The position numbers were made by a program, and so were the translations under genes. The notes beneath the pieces were generated by a model, which did no database searches, was not told the DNA's origin, and was given only the letters and a program-made list of their open reading frames with translations. This document shows, piece by piece, positions 1-11,612 of a DNA stretch of 64,000 nucleotides; within the stretch, counting starts at the first letter, position 1; every line of letters starts with the position of its first letter. This DNA comes from Haliotis asinina (Eukaryota > Mollusca > Gastropoda > Lepetellida > Haliotidae), in the NCBI RefSeq assembly GCF_037392515.1, contig NC_090291.1:28692001-28756000 (forward strand). The letters run 5' to 3'.

Positions 1-771
1 CAGGTCTTTGGTCATATTGGTTCTGCTATCACTGAAACACTTGTGCAGATTTACCGGTACATCTGATATCATCGATTTGAATTTTTTTTTCAATCTAGGG
101 AATATGTACTATCATCGGCTGCAGACATATTGACTTGAGCATGTTTAGATGGAAGTCTGAGATTTTAAAGATTTCATACACATTTACATATTGGGATTTG
201 TAGCAATGCTGTTTACTTGAGAGAGAACTTATCACTTATCCCCAAAGGAAGAATAAGTTAAGAAGCCGATGTAAAGCTACAACTTCCACTAACTTTGTCT
301 CTCAATGTGAACTGGAACATGACACAGCTAACATAATCATTGAAAGCAGAACACATACAAAAAAAAATCTTAATCAAAGCTGTTTACATCATCAGTCAAC
401 CAGACACTTACAACAAATTCCTCAATACCGACTATGCAAGACTATAATACTTGCAAGTCTAGAGTACTGCAGTTTATGAAAATGAAATTAGAGGCTTATA
501 ACATGATTTTATTACATACCTTATTAACACAATTTAACCACCACTTTTCTGTAATATATTTTCATCTCAGAGATTACATGTCAATATAACATTCTAAGAG
601 ATATTTGTTATACAAACAATACTCAGTTTCCATTCAATGAAGACTATCTGAATAAAAATAGTATCCTTATATAATAAAGATCTAGTGTGTTGGTGTTGCG
701 ATTGCTTCTTTGATTGTCATTCTACAATCATTTATTGGCACTGTTTTTTACAATTGGTTATAATGTTTCAG
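1..771. other. Unique AT-rich DNA, no gene seen
   Basis: AT-rich non-repetitive sequence. No open frame of note on either strand and no recognisable repeat. It ends at the pyrimidine-rich acceptor that precedes the candidate exon at 772. Confidence 0.6.
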
Positions 772-878
772 CAGCAGAAGCAGCATGTGTAAAAGACGAT
801 GATACAAGTTACAATGATGAAGCTCTTAGATATTTACCAATTCTCTGGCATTTGTTGCTGACATGCACAGAATCGTGA
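772..878 (+). CDS. Candidate terminal coding exon, unknown product
   Basis: Seen: a splice-acceptor-like stretch (ATAATGTTTCAG) ends at 771. It is followed by a frame that starts with a split codon and stays open for about 34 codons to a TGA at 876-878. The frame reads AEAACVKDDDTSYN, then a hydrophobic run LPILWHLLL, then TCTES. There is no start codon, so it could only be a last exon. Inferred: the acidic and then hydrophobic composition looks protein-like, but an open stretch this short can arise by chance. Family not recognised. It could not be spliced onward to the candidate exons at 6829 or 11287 because it ends in a stop. Confidence 0.22.
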
Positions 879-1192
879 ACTGAATCTGAGACATGTACAC
901 TGGATTCTGGCACAACTAAGGCAGGCGACTCTGCACATATGAAACCACCATGCATGGTGTATCTGTGATTCAATATCAGATATTCTGGCATTCAGTAGAG
1001 ATGGTTAAAGTGGTTTGATGTTTCTTCCTGCATTCAAATACTAGTATCCATGTGTATCACACATTTCAGACATATGCTTGCACTGTGTGAACATACTGGT
1101 TGTTAAACAAAAGGGCACTCCCGACATGGGTGTCTGCTAAATAAAGATCCATGCAAAAAGTTTGTGGAGCAGTCTGTCATGATATAAGATAA

Positions 1193-1352
1193 GGAGTGAG
1201 TTAGTTTAGATATAAGCGGCTTTTAGCAACATTCCATATCACGGCAGGTGACACTAGAATTGGGCTTCACACATGGTACCAATGTGGGCAATAGAACCCA
1301 GGCCTTTGGCAGGATGAGCATATGCTTTATCTACTAGGCTATCCCGTTGCCC
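1193..1352 (-). mobile_element. tRNA-derived SINE, family A copy
   Basis: On the plus strand it starts with a short GAGTGAGTTAGTTTAG tail, then AGCGGCTTTTAGCAA, and ends CTACTAGGCTATCCC. Read on the minus strand, the right end resembles a tRNA: an A-box-like 'TAGCCTAGTAGATAAAGCA' and a B-box-like 'GGGTTCTATTGCCC'. The strand given is that of the presumed pol III promoter. It matches the copies at 11458, 14038 and 62353. Diverged, so probably old. Confidence 0.75.
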
Positions 1353-3425
1353 TGACATAAGATATAGCTGTTTCAGTACAACTGGGGATGTAGTCCTCGA
1401 AGTGCCAGAATTACATTGTCTGTAGGACATAATAACTCACTTTGGGAGTTTTAGATGCACATAAAAATTACATATCACAATTGTTCCACAGATCATTAAA
1501 GGCCAGTATGTTTAGAATTACACATAACACTCTGTTCCACGTGTAAGTCCAGGCCTGCATTTAAAGCCTTAATAACAATATGGCTGCATAATAAGTACAA
1601 TTTTCATACTAATCAGGTTCTTCTTTGATGGTTTCAGTCTCCAGTGATGAAATCCACTGAGAAATATAAGACGGAATTATCTCTTCAGCATATGTTTCAA
1701 TGAATTAGATAAGAAAAAGATAATACATGAGTAAAACATGAATTTCCATTTTTCCTTAATTTTTTTACCATTTTTTCATAATGCTCTAAATGGATGTTTT
1801 ACATGGCAGGCCATAAATTATTACTGGACTGCTTTTTTTAACCAACAATCAAGTTTTACAACATAACCTATTCCATACACTGTTTGTTTCACATAGATTT
1901 CAAAATGAAACAAGGTGAAATATAGTCAGGAACAGCAACACACATCCATTGCTCCTTGAAACAAGATCTAAGCAATGCCACAAGGACAGTACTGCTAAAT
2001 AAGGGATATTAAAACACTGCCCTAATCCCTTTAAATTGCTATTTGGTGAGGTGTTTGACAATATTTGCATTAACTGTAAGACATTCGCATCAATCATTTT
2101 AGAAACAAAACCGTCATCCTACCAATTTGTATTTACGAAACTGGCCATAGTTTATAAGAAAATAAGAATGCAATTATGTTACAAAAAAAAACAAACAAAA
2201 GCTCATTTCTGAATAATAAAAATTAAAACACACGCCAGATGTCAATCAAATGCATTGGAAACATGCCGACAGAAACTGATCACAAATTCATCACATATGA
2301 AAAAAATGACAATCATAACATGCTCATTTACAATGCTGGGGGTTTATTTTGGACTCTAAACTAAGAACCCTTAGCCAGAAATTGAAAGAAAAGGGATTGT
2401 TTAATTCAATCTTTATTTTTTACATCATTTTTTTTTCTTCAATTCAGGGCTATTTTAACAATGTAGTTTCAGATTCTTATTGGATGCACCAATAGAAAGC
2501 TAAGCATTAGAACCTCTTCCTCTTTAATGATCGTTTTGTCAGTGAAGTACAGGTAACCTCTGTTTACGTCTGTACTCCTCATGAATGCAGAAATTGATAA
2601 TTTGAATTTCAGGAACAGTAACAAAATTTGCCGCAGATTGGGCTGAATATCAACCTCTCAACAGGTCCATATAAATCCCTTAACAATAAAAACAAACATT
2701 ACAAAACCTTGTTTGCTCAAATATAATGCTTAAAACAAACATGTCCCAATATTGCATGCTCAAATATGTTAATAACAAACATTTCAAAATGTAGTGAGCT
2801 CAAACCATATGCTTCAAAATAGAGCTCAAAACCTTGTATAGTTAAAGCATATTCTTAAAACAATTATTCAGTACCAAAATATAACTTGAAATTTCCATTT
2901 CTGTCTAATATCAACTGTGAAGAAAGGAAATTGGAGCTGTTGCTCACAACACTGATCTGAAGGTCAGAAGATCATACAGAGGTAGCAGCCGCGGTATATA
3001 TGGAACTAGAACTGTCTCAGACAGTCATACAGCAATTGTGCTGGCAATGCCAAGCTGATGATGAGGGACGGATCAACATCCATATCTTTTTGTCTGCAAT
3101 TTAGCTGCTGGATTCAGCAAGCCCTAATTTTCTATCCGAGCCCAGGTGGGGAGAGGGCCAATGTCTAATTTTGTTAGTTGTCATTCCGTCAAATAGAAGC
3201 TAATTCCCATAATTCCCCTTTATAGAGCGGTCAAATTAGTTTGGTAATGCGGGGATAATGACGACTTTCATGTTGTGTTCGTTACTGTCGCATGTGGAAG
3301 ATCCGTAAAGAAATCCCATCTGTAAAATCCGTCTTTTGGCAGACGTCAGATTACAAACATGGTAATCTCTCAAAAGCTGTGATTTCTGTCTGAGTGCCTT
3401 TGATGTCATTTGTTAGTCTCTGCAA
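1353..3425. other. Unique DNA, no gene seen
   Basis: AT-rich, largely non-repetitive. A strong acceptor-like tract (TTTTTTTTTCTTCAATTCAG) ends at 2447 and is followed by a 15-codon open stretch to a TAG. That is too short to call. The sub-interval 3121-3345 is more GC-rich and holds several TAATT-type homeodomain cores and a GACGTC half-CRE. It could be a conserved non-coding element, but only alignment with other species can show that. Confidence 0.5.
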
Positions 3426-3765
3426 CAGTCCAGCACTAGATTTACCACCATCCTGTAGCTCACCTTCATCATCTAATGCCTTGGTAACAGTCTAGCACAA
3501 GGTTTACCACAGTCATGTAGCTCACCTACATCACCTAATGCCTTGGTAACAGTCCAGAACAAGGTTTACCACCATTATGTAGCTCACTTACATGACTTAA
3601 TGCCTTGGTAACATTCCAGCACAAGATTTACCACCATCCTGTAGCTGACCTTCATCACCAAACACCTTGGTAACAGTTCATCACCATCCTGTAACTCACC
3701 TGTATTTCCAAACACTGCAGTAACAGGTCACCACTAGTATACCACAATCCTTTAGCTCACCTATA
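3426..3765. repeat. 62-bp tandem array, diverged
   Basis: Units begin CAGTCCAGCA at 3426, 3488 and 3550, exactly 62 bp apart, then drift and shorten towards 3700. Each unit contains TTTACCACCAT and GTAGCTCACCT and ends CTTGGTAA. The array runs into the related 57-bp array at 3770. Confidence 0.85.
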
Positions 3766-3767
3766 CG

Positions 3768-3985
3768 ACCAAACATCTTGGTATCAGAACTAGCTTTACC
3801 ACCATGCTGTTGGTCACCTATATGACCAAACATCTTGGTATCAGAACTAGCTTTACCACCATGCTGTTGGTCACCTATATGACCAAACATCTTGGTATCA
3901 GAACTAGCTTTACCACCATGCTGTTGGTCACCTATATGACCAAACATCTTGGTATCAGAACTAGCTTTACCACCATGCCGTTGGT
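3768..3985. repeat. 57-bp tandem array
   Basis: Nearly identical 57-bp units (GACCAAACATCTTGGTATCAG to GTTGGTCACCTATAT), about 3.7 copies. They share TTTACCACCATG with the 62-bp units upstream, so this looks like a homogenised derivative of that array. The period is divisible by three, which keeps frames open on both strands (19 codons per unit). No sign that these are translated. Confidence 0.9.
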
Positions 3986-5756
3986 CACCAGCATGATATT
4001 TTCCACACTTTTTTGAAACTTCAACAGTTTCACAATTTTGTCAACATTAAATGTTTGATCTGTTTCCCCGTTTGTTTTTGCCCCAAATTCAGGGTTCCAA
4101 GTAAATAAGACAATAACAAACTGACTATTTCATGTTAGCCACATATTGCCATGGCTTTGAGGATTTGCGATGGAACTGAAATAATCATAAAAGCAACATT
4201 AACCAAACTCACTTTCAAACTATTAATAGACTGCGATGTCATCAATATTGTACCTCTGCATGTCACTCCACAAGTGATGTCCTTCAGCACTAATGGAATA
4301 ATACAACCATTCTCCCATTCAGCAGGCATTCTTCTTTTATGTACTCTAAATTCAGTCCGACACAACTCAACTCTATTTCAAATACTATTCAAAATGTATA
4401 AATGAATACCATCAAGTTTCATACACTTGATACCAAACAGTGAGTCAATGCCACTTTCAGTAATATTCAAGCAATATAACGACAGTAAACAGCAAATTAA
4501 CAGGTTTAGTATTATGCTGTTTTGAATAGGATTATAGCTTAACATGCACAGCCCAAACTGATGTAGCCCTTAGAAACGTACAAAGTTAGGGAAACCAAAA
4601 CACAGGCATAACGTGCCTACAGACCATGATCACTGGCAAGCCAGGATTCAAACCATTCATCACGGGATCCTGGAAAGCCCAAGGGATGTAACTCTGCACA
4701 ATGAAGTGTGGCAGCTGATACAACTCACCAACCCATGACCCTTACTAATAACTAACAGGCACATACGCCTACAGTATATCTGAATGTTTGTAATGGAAAG
4801 AATACCTCATTGTTAATGCCATCATTTGTAAAGACCATGCCATTCAACAGGGAAAATTCATCATAGTTTATCGAACAGTATCTGTCCAAACCCAGACACC
4901 GGAATGGCCTAAAGTGTATAAACTAAAACCCAACACAGACTGTCCATTGCAATTTATGCTCCCAAATGTGGGTAGGTCTCCTCAAGACAATTTGTTTGAG
5001 GACCATTAGGTAATGAGAATGAGCCCTGCTTGACCAGCGTGCTAGTACAGGGCACACACACCTGTTAGTTGAAACATTGATTTGCACAGCCATAGTCTAC
5101 GCCAGCCTTTATTTAACATAACCTGGCTCTTTGTCAAAATGGAAAAAATACAGTCTAGACTTGTTAATTCATTGAATGAGGCCCTTGGGGTTTGTAGTGT
5201 TGAGATTATCTATAGCACACACACAGCTAACTGCTTAGGATAATACATGATGTCAGGCAATGAAATGTACATGAAAGAAGACTTGTCAATTACAACATCT
5301 ACTGTCACTGGTGAAATGAACATTTTGTCAATAGATGAAATGGTACTAGCTTCATTTGCTGACTTCTACTCAGCTGTCCGTGATGCCAGATAGTGGATCT
5401 GTTTCCTGTATTGACAGAAACACATCATATACGGCAGTTTGGGTCTTTTGATTTTGGTGTTATTAACAAACACAGTAATAAACAGGCCATTAATCATCAA
5501 TATATTGGAATATCTACACTGCAAGTGAAATGGATATCTCAAGCCAAAGACTAATTGATGTCTTTTACAAGAAAAAAAGACTTTTTAATTGATAACCAGG
5601 AGACTAACAAAAGTCAACTTTATTATCATAAGAGCAATATCCATTAGCTGATCTATAAGGAACAAGAACAGAAAACACAGAAATACCATGAAACAAAGCT
5701 TTTTCTAAACAAATTGCAGTTGAATGAAAGTATTATTGAATACATAATGTCCAAAA
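3986..5756. other. Unique DNA, no gene seen
   Basis: Non-repetitive. Overlapping frames of 76-84 codons at 4135-4405 lie on opposite strands and show no domain or codon pattern. Around 4640 a GGATTCAAACCA resembles the complement of a tRNA B-box and may be a SINE relic. Confidence 0.5.
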
Positions 5757-6680
5757 CCATTTCTTCAAAACCATCTTGGTAACACAACGTATCTTGGTTC
5801 TGTATGACACCATGGTAACACTACATATCTTGGTTCTGTATGACACCATGGTAACACTACATGTCTTGGTTCTGTGTGAGACCTTGGTGACACAACATAT
5901 CTGGGTTCTGTATGACACCATGGTAACACAACATATCTCGGTTCCGTATGACACCATGATAACACTACATATCTTGGCTCTGTATGACACCATGATAACA
6001 CTACAACTGCTGGTTATGCATGACACCATGGTAACACTACATATCTTGGTTCTGTATGACACCATGGTAACACTACATATCTTGGCTCGGTATGACACCA
6101 TGGTAACACTACAACTGTTGGTTATGCATGACACCATGGTAACACTACATATCTTGGTTCTGTATGACACCATGATAACACTACATATCTTGGCTCTGTA
6201 TGACACCATGGTAACACAACGTATCTTGGTTCTGTATGACACCATGGTAAAACTACATATCTTGGTTCTGTATGACACCATGATAACACTACATATCTTG
6301 GTTCTGTATGACACCATGATAACACTACATATCTTGGTTCTGTATGACACCATGGTAACACTACAACTGTTGGTTATGTATGACACCATGATAACACTAC
6401 ATATCTTGGCTCTGTATGACACCATGGTAACACTACAACTGTTGGTTCTGTATGACACCATGATAACACTACATATCTTGGCTCGGTATGACACCATGGT
6501 AACACTACATATCTTGGTTCTGTATGACACCATGATAACACTACATGTCTTGGTTCTGTGTGACACCATGGTGACACTACATGTCTTGGTTCTGTATGAC
6601 ACCATGATAACACTACATGTCTTGGTTCTGTGTGACACCTTGGTGACACAACATATCTTGGTTATGGATGAAACCCAGAT
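5757..6680. repeat. 36-bp minisatellite, about 25 units
   Basis: The unit is ACACCATGGTAACACTAC followed by ATATCTTGGTTCTGTATG, repeated about 25 times. Variants are ATGATAAC for ATGGTAAC, and ACAACTGCTGGTTATGC in place of ACATATCTTGGTTCTGT. Units stay at 36 bp with almost no indels, so long frames (about 300 codons) are open on both strands. Both translations are simple 12-residue repeats and are taken as artefacts. Each unit carries the near-palindrome TGACACCATGGTAACA. Confidence 0.93.
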
Positions 6681-6828
6681 ACCATGGTACCAGTGTAAGC
6701 GTCATTAGAGTATATCATGATTAGTGTTGGGAATGAAAGGACTTGTGAACAATTATTGATTATTATTGAAGTACATATATTTTTAATGTAATAACCAATT
6801 TGTAGGATTTATCTACATTTTTTTCTAG

Positions 6829-6962
6829 TTAATGTTACTTGAAAATGTTTATGACTCGACACTTGTCAGAATAATATTGACAACAGAGAAAGGAATGATC
6901 TTCCCAAGAGAAACCTTCCCCGGAATGTCACTGTGGCAGACAATTAATCCATCATGCCTCAG
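6829..6962 (+). CDS. Candidate internal exon, unknown product
   Basis: Seen: a polypyrimidine acceptor (ATTTTTTTCTAG) ends at 6828 and a donor, CAG|GTATGT, begins at 6963. They enclose 134 nt with one open frame (phase 0 in, phase 2 out). The frame reads LMLLENVYDSTLV, then RIILTTEKGMIFPRETF, then PGMSLWQTINPSCL. The same frame stays open into the presumed intron to 7077, so openness alone is weak evidence. The family is not recognised. The exit phase does not match the entry phase of the candidate exon at 11287, so direct splicing between the two would break the frame. Confidence 0.3.
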
Positions 6963-7871
6963 GTATGTGCCCTTGTCTAAATATTTAATAGCACATCTAA
7001 ACGAGGCTTTAGAAAACATTTCTTGGGTGACCAGAGACTGGAAGTGCAATCCACAGAGAAGCTACTGTAAAAACTAAATATACACACTAAATTAACCAGA
7101 TATTTTCTATTCATAACAGAAGGTAATTAGGCATCTCAGAATATTTTGACCATTCAATGTGGGATTGCATTGAAAATATCAAATATTTACTTTAAGACTT
7201 GAAATTTTGAAAAGGCATAGATCTATTACTGATCAAAGGACTCTGCTTTCAAAACACCACAATAACTCTTGAATCACTAGGAATGTTTTGGAAACTACCC
7301 CGACTCAACAACTGAAATGAACATTCTGCTATATTCCACTGTGTTTTTAAAACCACTCTTCACATATGTCGGGTACATTTCACTTATTACATAATGTATA
7401 CTTTAATATACGAATCAATTACTTCTTTGTACATTTGCAGTCAAATGACATTTTGTAATTGTGCCAAAGTGAAATCAAGAGAGATAGATCATGCATGAGA
7501 ACAATTGCTGTGTTCAGAAAAATGAGGATTTTACATTGTTATCATTTTCTATTTTGATAAATTCATTGCCTAGGCTAAGCTCATCATTATTAGATGTATG
7601 AGAAAAAAATACTAGCAAAAATAGTGAATTAAACAGGGATAAATCTAAATGGTTAAGTAAATTAGACAGCAATTATGACAGTTTTCCTCCAGCAATCACT
7701 GATGCAAACTTATGCATGAGGACAATGGTATTTCTGACTGTTTCACTTAGTTATTATAAAAACCAAAGAGAGAAAATAACAACATGCAGATTGTCCGAAT
7801 GTTTCAGGTAACTTGCATATCACATTTATGCACATAGAGACCAACACATTTATTTCAGAAAACAGGCTAGC
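6963..7871. other. Unique DNA, no gene seen
   Basis: AT-rich, no repeats or supported exons noticed. Confidence 0.6.
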
Positions 7872-7983
7872 AATTCTCGAAGCATTCGTAGCCCTACGAA
7901 CTTCTTAAGCCCATTCTTAACACATTGGCTACGATCAAAGTTAAGAATTCTTAGGGCTACGAACATTTGGAGAATAAGGGCCC
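7872..7983. mobile_element. Palindromic MITE-like element
   Basis: About 112 bp with long imperfect inverted arms. The left arm has ATTCTCGAAGCATTCGTAG and CCCTACGAACTTCTTAA. The right arm is its complement, GAATTCTTAGGGCTACGAAC then GGAGAATAAGGGCCC. It could fold nearly end to end. The edge motif GGGCC with ATTCTCGAAGC resembles the element at 32163. Confidence 0.75.
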
Positions 7984-8787
7984 AGGTGTTTTATGCAAGT
8001 AGGTATATTTTAATGATGTGGTACGTCGACACTGTACATATTGTTTCCTCGAGTTGAAGTCTGTGACTTAAATCATGCACGATTGATCTATTCAGTGGAT
8101 GCATTTTAAACACAATTTATTATACTGTTTTATGCACAATGGAAATCATTTGAGTAGACAGGAGATAACTGTACTTTGATACCAATTGTCATTTTCAAAG
8201 GGTGCAACTTTGGTATCTTCAGTGTGCAAGCCAAGAGCCATATAATAGCAAAACATTCCAAGAAACTATTTTCAATGTGAAAAAAACCAACCTGAATGCA
8301 TATCTTTAAACATTTATATTAACTAATTCTATTACTTATTAAGATCATATATACTCCTGGGGGATACAAATATATAAATCATTTATTGATAACATTATAA
8401 ATGAAACCCCATCATTAAAACTACTCATTTTTACATTAAATGACCTTAAAGTGAACTTTTTGACAACAGTGCACAATTCTCTCCCGCAAGCGAAATTTGA
8501 ACCAAGCAGAGGGGAGCATCTCTGTGATGCAATGTGAGGTATACCTATGTGGGCTGTTGTAGTATTCGTCTACATTTCTTGGGGTAGATCATCTTGTTTG
8601 TAGGTTTGTCTTAACCTGCAGTCATGACAACTTTTTTGAAAAATGAAAGCTCTATGTTTTCACAATCTACTGCCATTTAAACTTCTTACCCGCTTTGCTT
8701 ATTTTCCGAGATACAACTTGTCTTCATAGACGATCCTGTCAAATCACTTGTTGTCATAATGGTTATTGAATTGTTCTTGTAGTTGTT
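7984..8787. other. Unique DNA, no gene seen
   Basis: No repeats recognised. A weak minus-strand donor/acceptor pair near 8690-8740 encloses about 47 nt with an open frame but has a poor pyrimidine tract, so it is not called. Confidence 0.5.
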
Positions 8788-8880
8788 ACAAGCGGTGTCA
8801 CACAAAATCTTTTTGATCATGGTTCAAAAACATATTTAGAAGGAAGTAGTTTTGATCTTTTAACTTGATGAAAACCAACC
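8788..8880 (+). repeat. Diverged direct repeat, copy 1
   Basis: Shares ACAAG, GTGTCA, CAAAATC and TTTTTTAACT-GATGAAAAC blocks in order with 9199-9291, about 411 bp downstream. Probably the remnants of one old duplication or of two copies of one element. Confidence 0.5.
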
Positions 8881-9198
8881 ATGATCTAATTGATTCTCAA
8901 ACTGACTTTAGACCGTGATGCCATGATTGAAAAAAAATGGCGGTGCCCTATTGCCAACATCTGCCAGTCTAAGAATAGATGCTATACAGGATTATTTACT
9001 CCGAGCTACAAAATCTAAACTACGCTCTACCAGTAGTAAAATAGGTATTTGATTGATGCACAGTAGGATTTTGCATGACATTGCTTATAACATAACAATT
9101 CCACTCTTGAAAGTAAGGTGGGTGTCAATATGATACCACTTAAAATATTATTGTCACTTCAACCACAACCTCGCTTAAAAGGAAGAAATTATTACGGT

Positions 9199-9291
9199 AC
9201 AAGTTGTGTCATGCAAAATCCTTTTGGTCATCAATTATTTACTACAACTAGTAAGTAGGTTTGATTTTTTTAACTCGATGAAAACAAATCT
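9199..9291 (+). repeat. Diverged direct repeat, copy 2
   Basis: Partner of 8788-8880. The sequence between the two copies shows no obvious similarity, so a dispersed element is as likely as a tandem duplication. Confidence 0.5.
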
Positions 9292-10669
9292 AAATAGCAT
9301 CTTCTATCTTGGAAGCGTTGTGTCAAACCACCTGACTTCATATATACAGGCTTCCGCAACGCTTGCTTCACACTCATGAAAAACATATTTAGCATTAACT
9401 GAGGGGTCCAGTGGAAATCTGTGCATGGTGACACTATCAGCCGACACCTAGGAGCATTTGATGGCAACACAACATTTTCTCATGTCTTTGTTGACATGGG
9501 GATATCCGCAAATTGACGAGCTTGGTTCACATTTTATATACAACTGCTCTAGTGACAGACTTAAGTAACCTGTCTGTGGTTTCGATGGTGGATGAGAATG
9601 AAGAAGACGAGTTTTTGGTAACCTTTAATCGCTCAGTATTAATTAACCACACATTTGTTTAGAATGAATTTTGTGTTCCACTTAAGACTAACCACACATC
9701 TTTCATATGTAATGGTTAAAAGGGTACAAAAAAATGTGTGTTAACTCGTGTTTAAAACAGTGATGTTTCAGAGCACACTTGCCCTTAAAAGTCATCAGCA
9801 CCTACATTTATTTGTGAGAGCCATTGATTGTGTTTTCTCCAAGTTCCACATAGCCAAAGCTTGCTCTTGATTCAGAGTATTGTGAGAGTGTCGCACCTTG
9901 CTACAGAGCCCAAAGTAAAGAATTGCATGTAAGGAGAAAGGGCTTTCTTTGATGGGAAAATTCCATTGGATGTTTGGGGAAATTCTTTATACAATTTCAC
10001 AACAATGGTTACCATATTTACTCTTTTTTTAAATTCAAAATAATACTTTTATGCTCCTGAAATGTAACCATACACAGTGACCTTGTACCTTAGTCAAATA
10101 CTGTCTACATGTATACAAAAGTTGACGCCTCAAAATCTTTCAGCATTAGTTACTGCAGCTTACATAGAAATGTAATAGCATCTCAAATTCCCAACAAATG
10201 GCTACAAGGGAAATTTGGACAAAATTAGATGACTTGGTTATTCAAGTTACACAGCATTTTTCTTTGTAAAACATTACTTTAACAATAAAACAGTCCTTTT
10301 CTCAGATGCACATATATCAATGCAGCCAGTAGGACATTCAGGGAACAGACGATTTAAATTGACAATATAACCCTTCTGTCACACAAGTAATATTGGCATA
10401 TTAACAGCTTGTCTGCAATTCAGCAGATGCACAAAAATTCACAATTGCTAATATTGATTTTTACTAAATTAAAACTGCCTCTTACAAGAGAACATCCCAA
10501 ATGTTGATTTTCATTGATGAAGGCGTAAAGATTCCATGGAAATGATTTTCAGTCTTCAGTGATTGATAACAATCCATATACATTTCACACATGCTTTTCT
10601 AAAGCTAATACCTATGTTTTCTTTGTCAAAACAGTGATACATGTTAATCTGTACGACAGTCAACGTGTC
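9292..10669. other. Unique DNA with a stem-loop
   Basis: No gene seen. An inverted repeat TTAACCACACATTT / AAATGTGTGTTAAC (about 9646-9750) has a loop of some 70 bp and may be a decayed small element. Confidence 0.45.
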
Positions 10670-11215
10670 CATGCAGCATCTGTGACCAATGAAATTCATG
10701 TTCCTTATAGATCACACATGACCGTCTGTGAAAAATGAAATTCATCTTAATAGTAACTCATACGAGTCACGTCCTCTGTTACACATGAATCCTTGTAGAT
10801 CACACAAGACCCTCTGTGACCAACGAAGGTCACATTCCTTGTAGATCACACAAGGTCCTCTGTGACCAATGAAGGTCATGTTCCTTATAAGTCACACAAG
10901 GTCCTCTGTGACCAATGAAGGTCGTGTTCCTTATAGATCACACAAGGTCCTCTGTGACCAGTGATAGTCATGTTCCTTATACATCACACAAGGTCCTCTG
11001 TGACCAATGAAGGTTGTGTTCCTTGTAGATCACACAAGGTCCTCTGTGACCAGTGATAGCCATGTTCCTTATAGATCACACAAGGTCCTCTGTGACCAAT
11101 GAAGGTCGTGTTCCTTGTAGATCACATAAGGCCCTCCGTGACCAGTGAAGGCCATGTTCCTTATAGATCACAGAAGGTTCTCTGTGACCAGTGAAGGTCA
11201 TGTTCCCTGTTGATC
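10670..11215. repeat. 46-bp minisatellite with TGACC/AGGTCA half-sites
   Basis: The unit reads GTCATGTTCCTTATAGATCA then CACAAGGTCCTCTGTGACCA then ATGAAG. The period is 46 bp (for example 10861 to 10907). About 11 copies, the first few diverged. Each unit contains TGACCA-N4-AGGTC(A/G), an everted pair of nuclear-receptor-type half-sites. Confidence 0.9.
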
Positions 11216-11286
11216 ACACAATAGTAAACCTCCTTCAACAAGGCCTTGGTCCCTGTGCCAACTAAAAATGTATTTGTGTCTTTCAG

Positions 11287-11349
11287 CATCACTAGTGGAG
11301 CTGAATGGGGTTGCTTACGACAAGATTGAAGCTTCAGAGATGAACTTTG
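11287..11349 (+). CDS. Candidate 63-nt internal exon
   Basis: Seen: a textbook acceptor (TATTTGTGTCTTTCAG) ends at 11286 and a consensus donor, TTTG|GTAAGT, starts at 11350. The 63 nt between are open in only one frame, reading SLVELNGVAYDKI then EASEMNF. Entry and exit are both phase 1, so the exon is symmetric: including or skipping it keeps the frame. Family not recognised. The polar and aliphatic mix suits an extracellular or linker segment, but that is inference. It lies between the end of the 46-bp minisatellite and a SINE, a usual setting for an exon in a large repeat-filled intron. Confidence 0.45.
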
Positions 11350-11457
11350 GTAAGTAACATCCTGTTCCACTAACCGGTAACACAGTAACAAACATATCAT
11401 CATCCTTAACAAGTTCCTTGACTTCAGACTTCAGTGAAATATTTGTGGCAGTTACAT

Positions 11458-11612
11458 CTTGTGAGGCAGAGGAGAAGGCATTCATGTGTCATGCTGAAGA
11501 ACTGGATTCAATTACCCACATGGACACAATGTGTGAACACCATTTCCGGTGTCCCTCACAATGATGTAGCTTTAACATCGCTAAAGGCTGTATAAAAGCA
11601 AACACACTCACT
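11458..11612 (+). mobile_element. tRNA-derived SINE, family A copy (opposite orientation)
   Basis: The reverse of the copies at 1193, 14038 and 62353. The B-box-like TGGATTCAATTACCC lies near the left and the shared ACAATGTGTGAACACCATTT block follows. The tail ends with ACACACTCACT. Diverged and 5' degraded. Confidence 0.7.

Noticed and set aside
3426..3985. CRISPR-like array of direct repeats
   Set aside because: Units are contiguous without unique spacers and the DNA is eukaryotic. It is a minisatellite.
5733..6708. Long frames on both strands (about 300 codons)
   Set aside because: Produced by the 36-bp repeat. All are 12-residue periodic, with no unique domain and no preferred strand.
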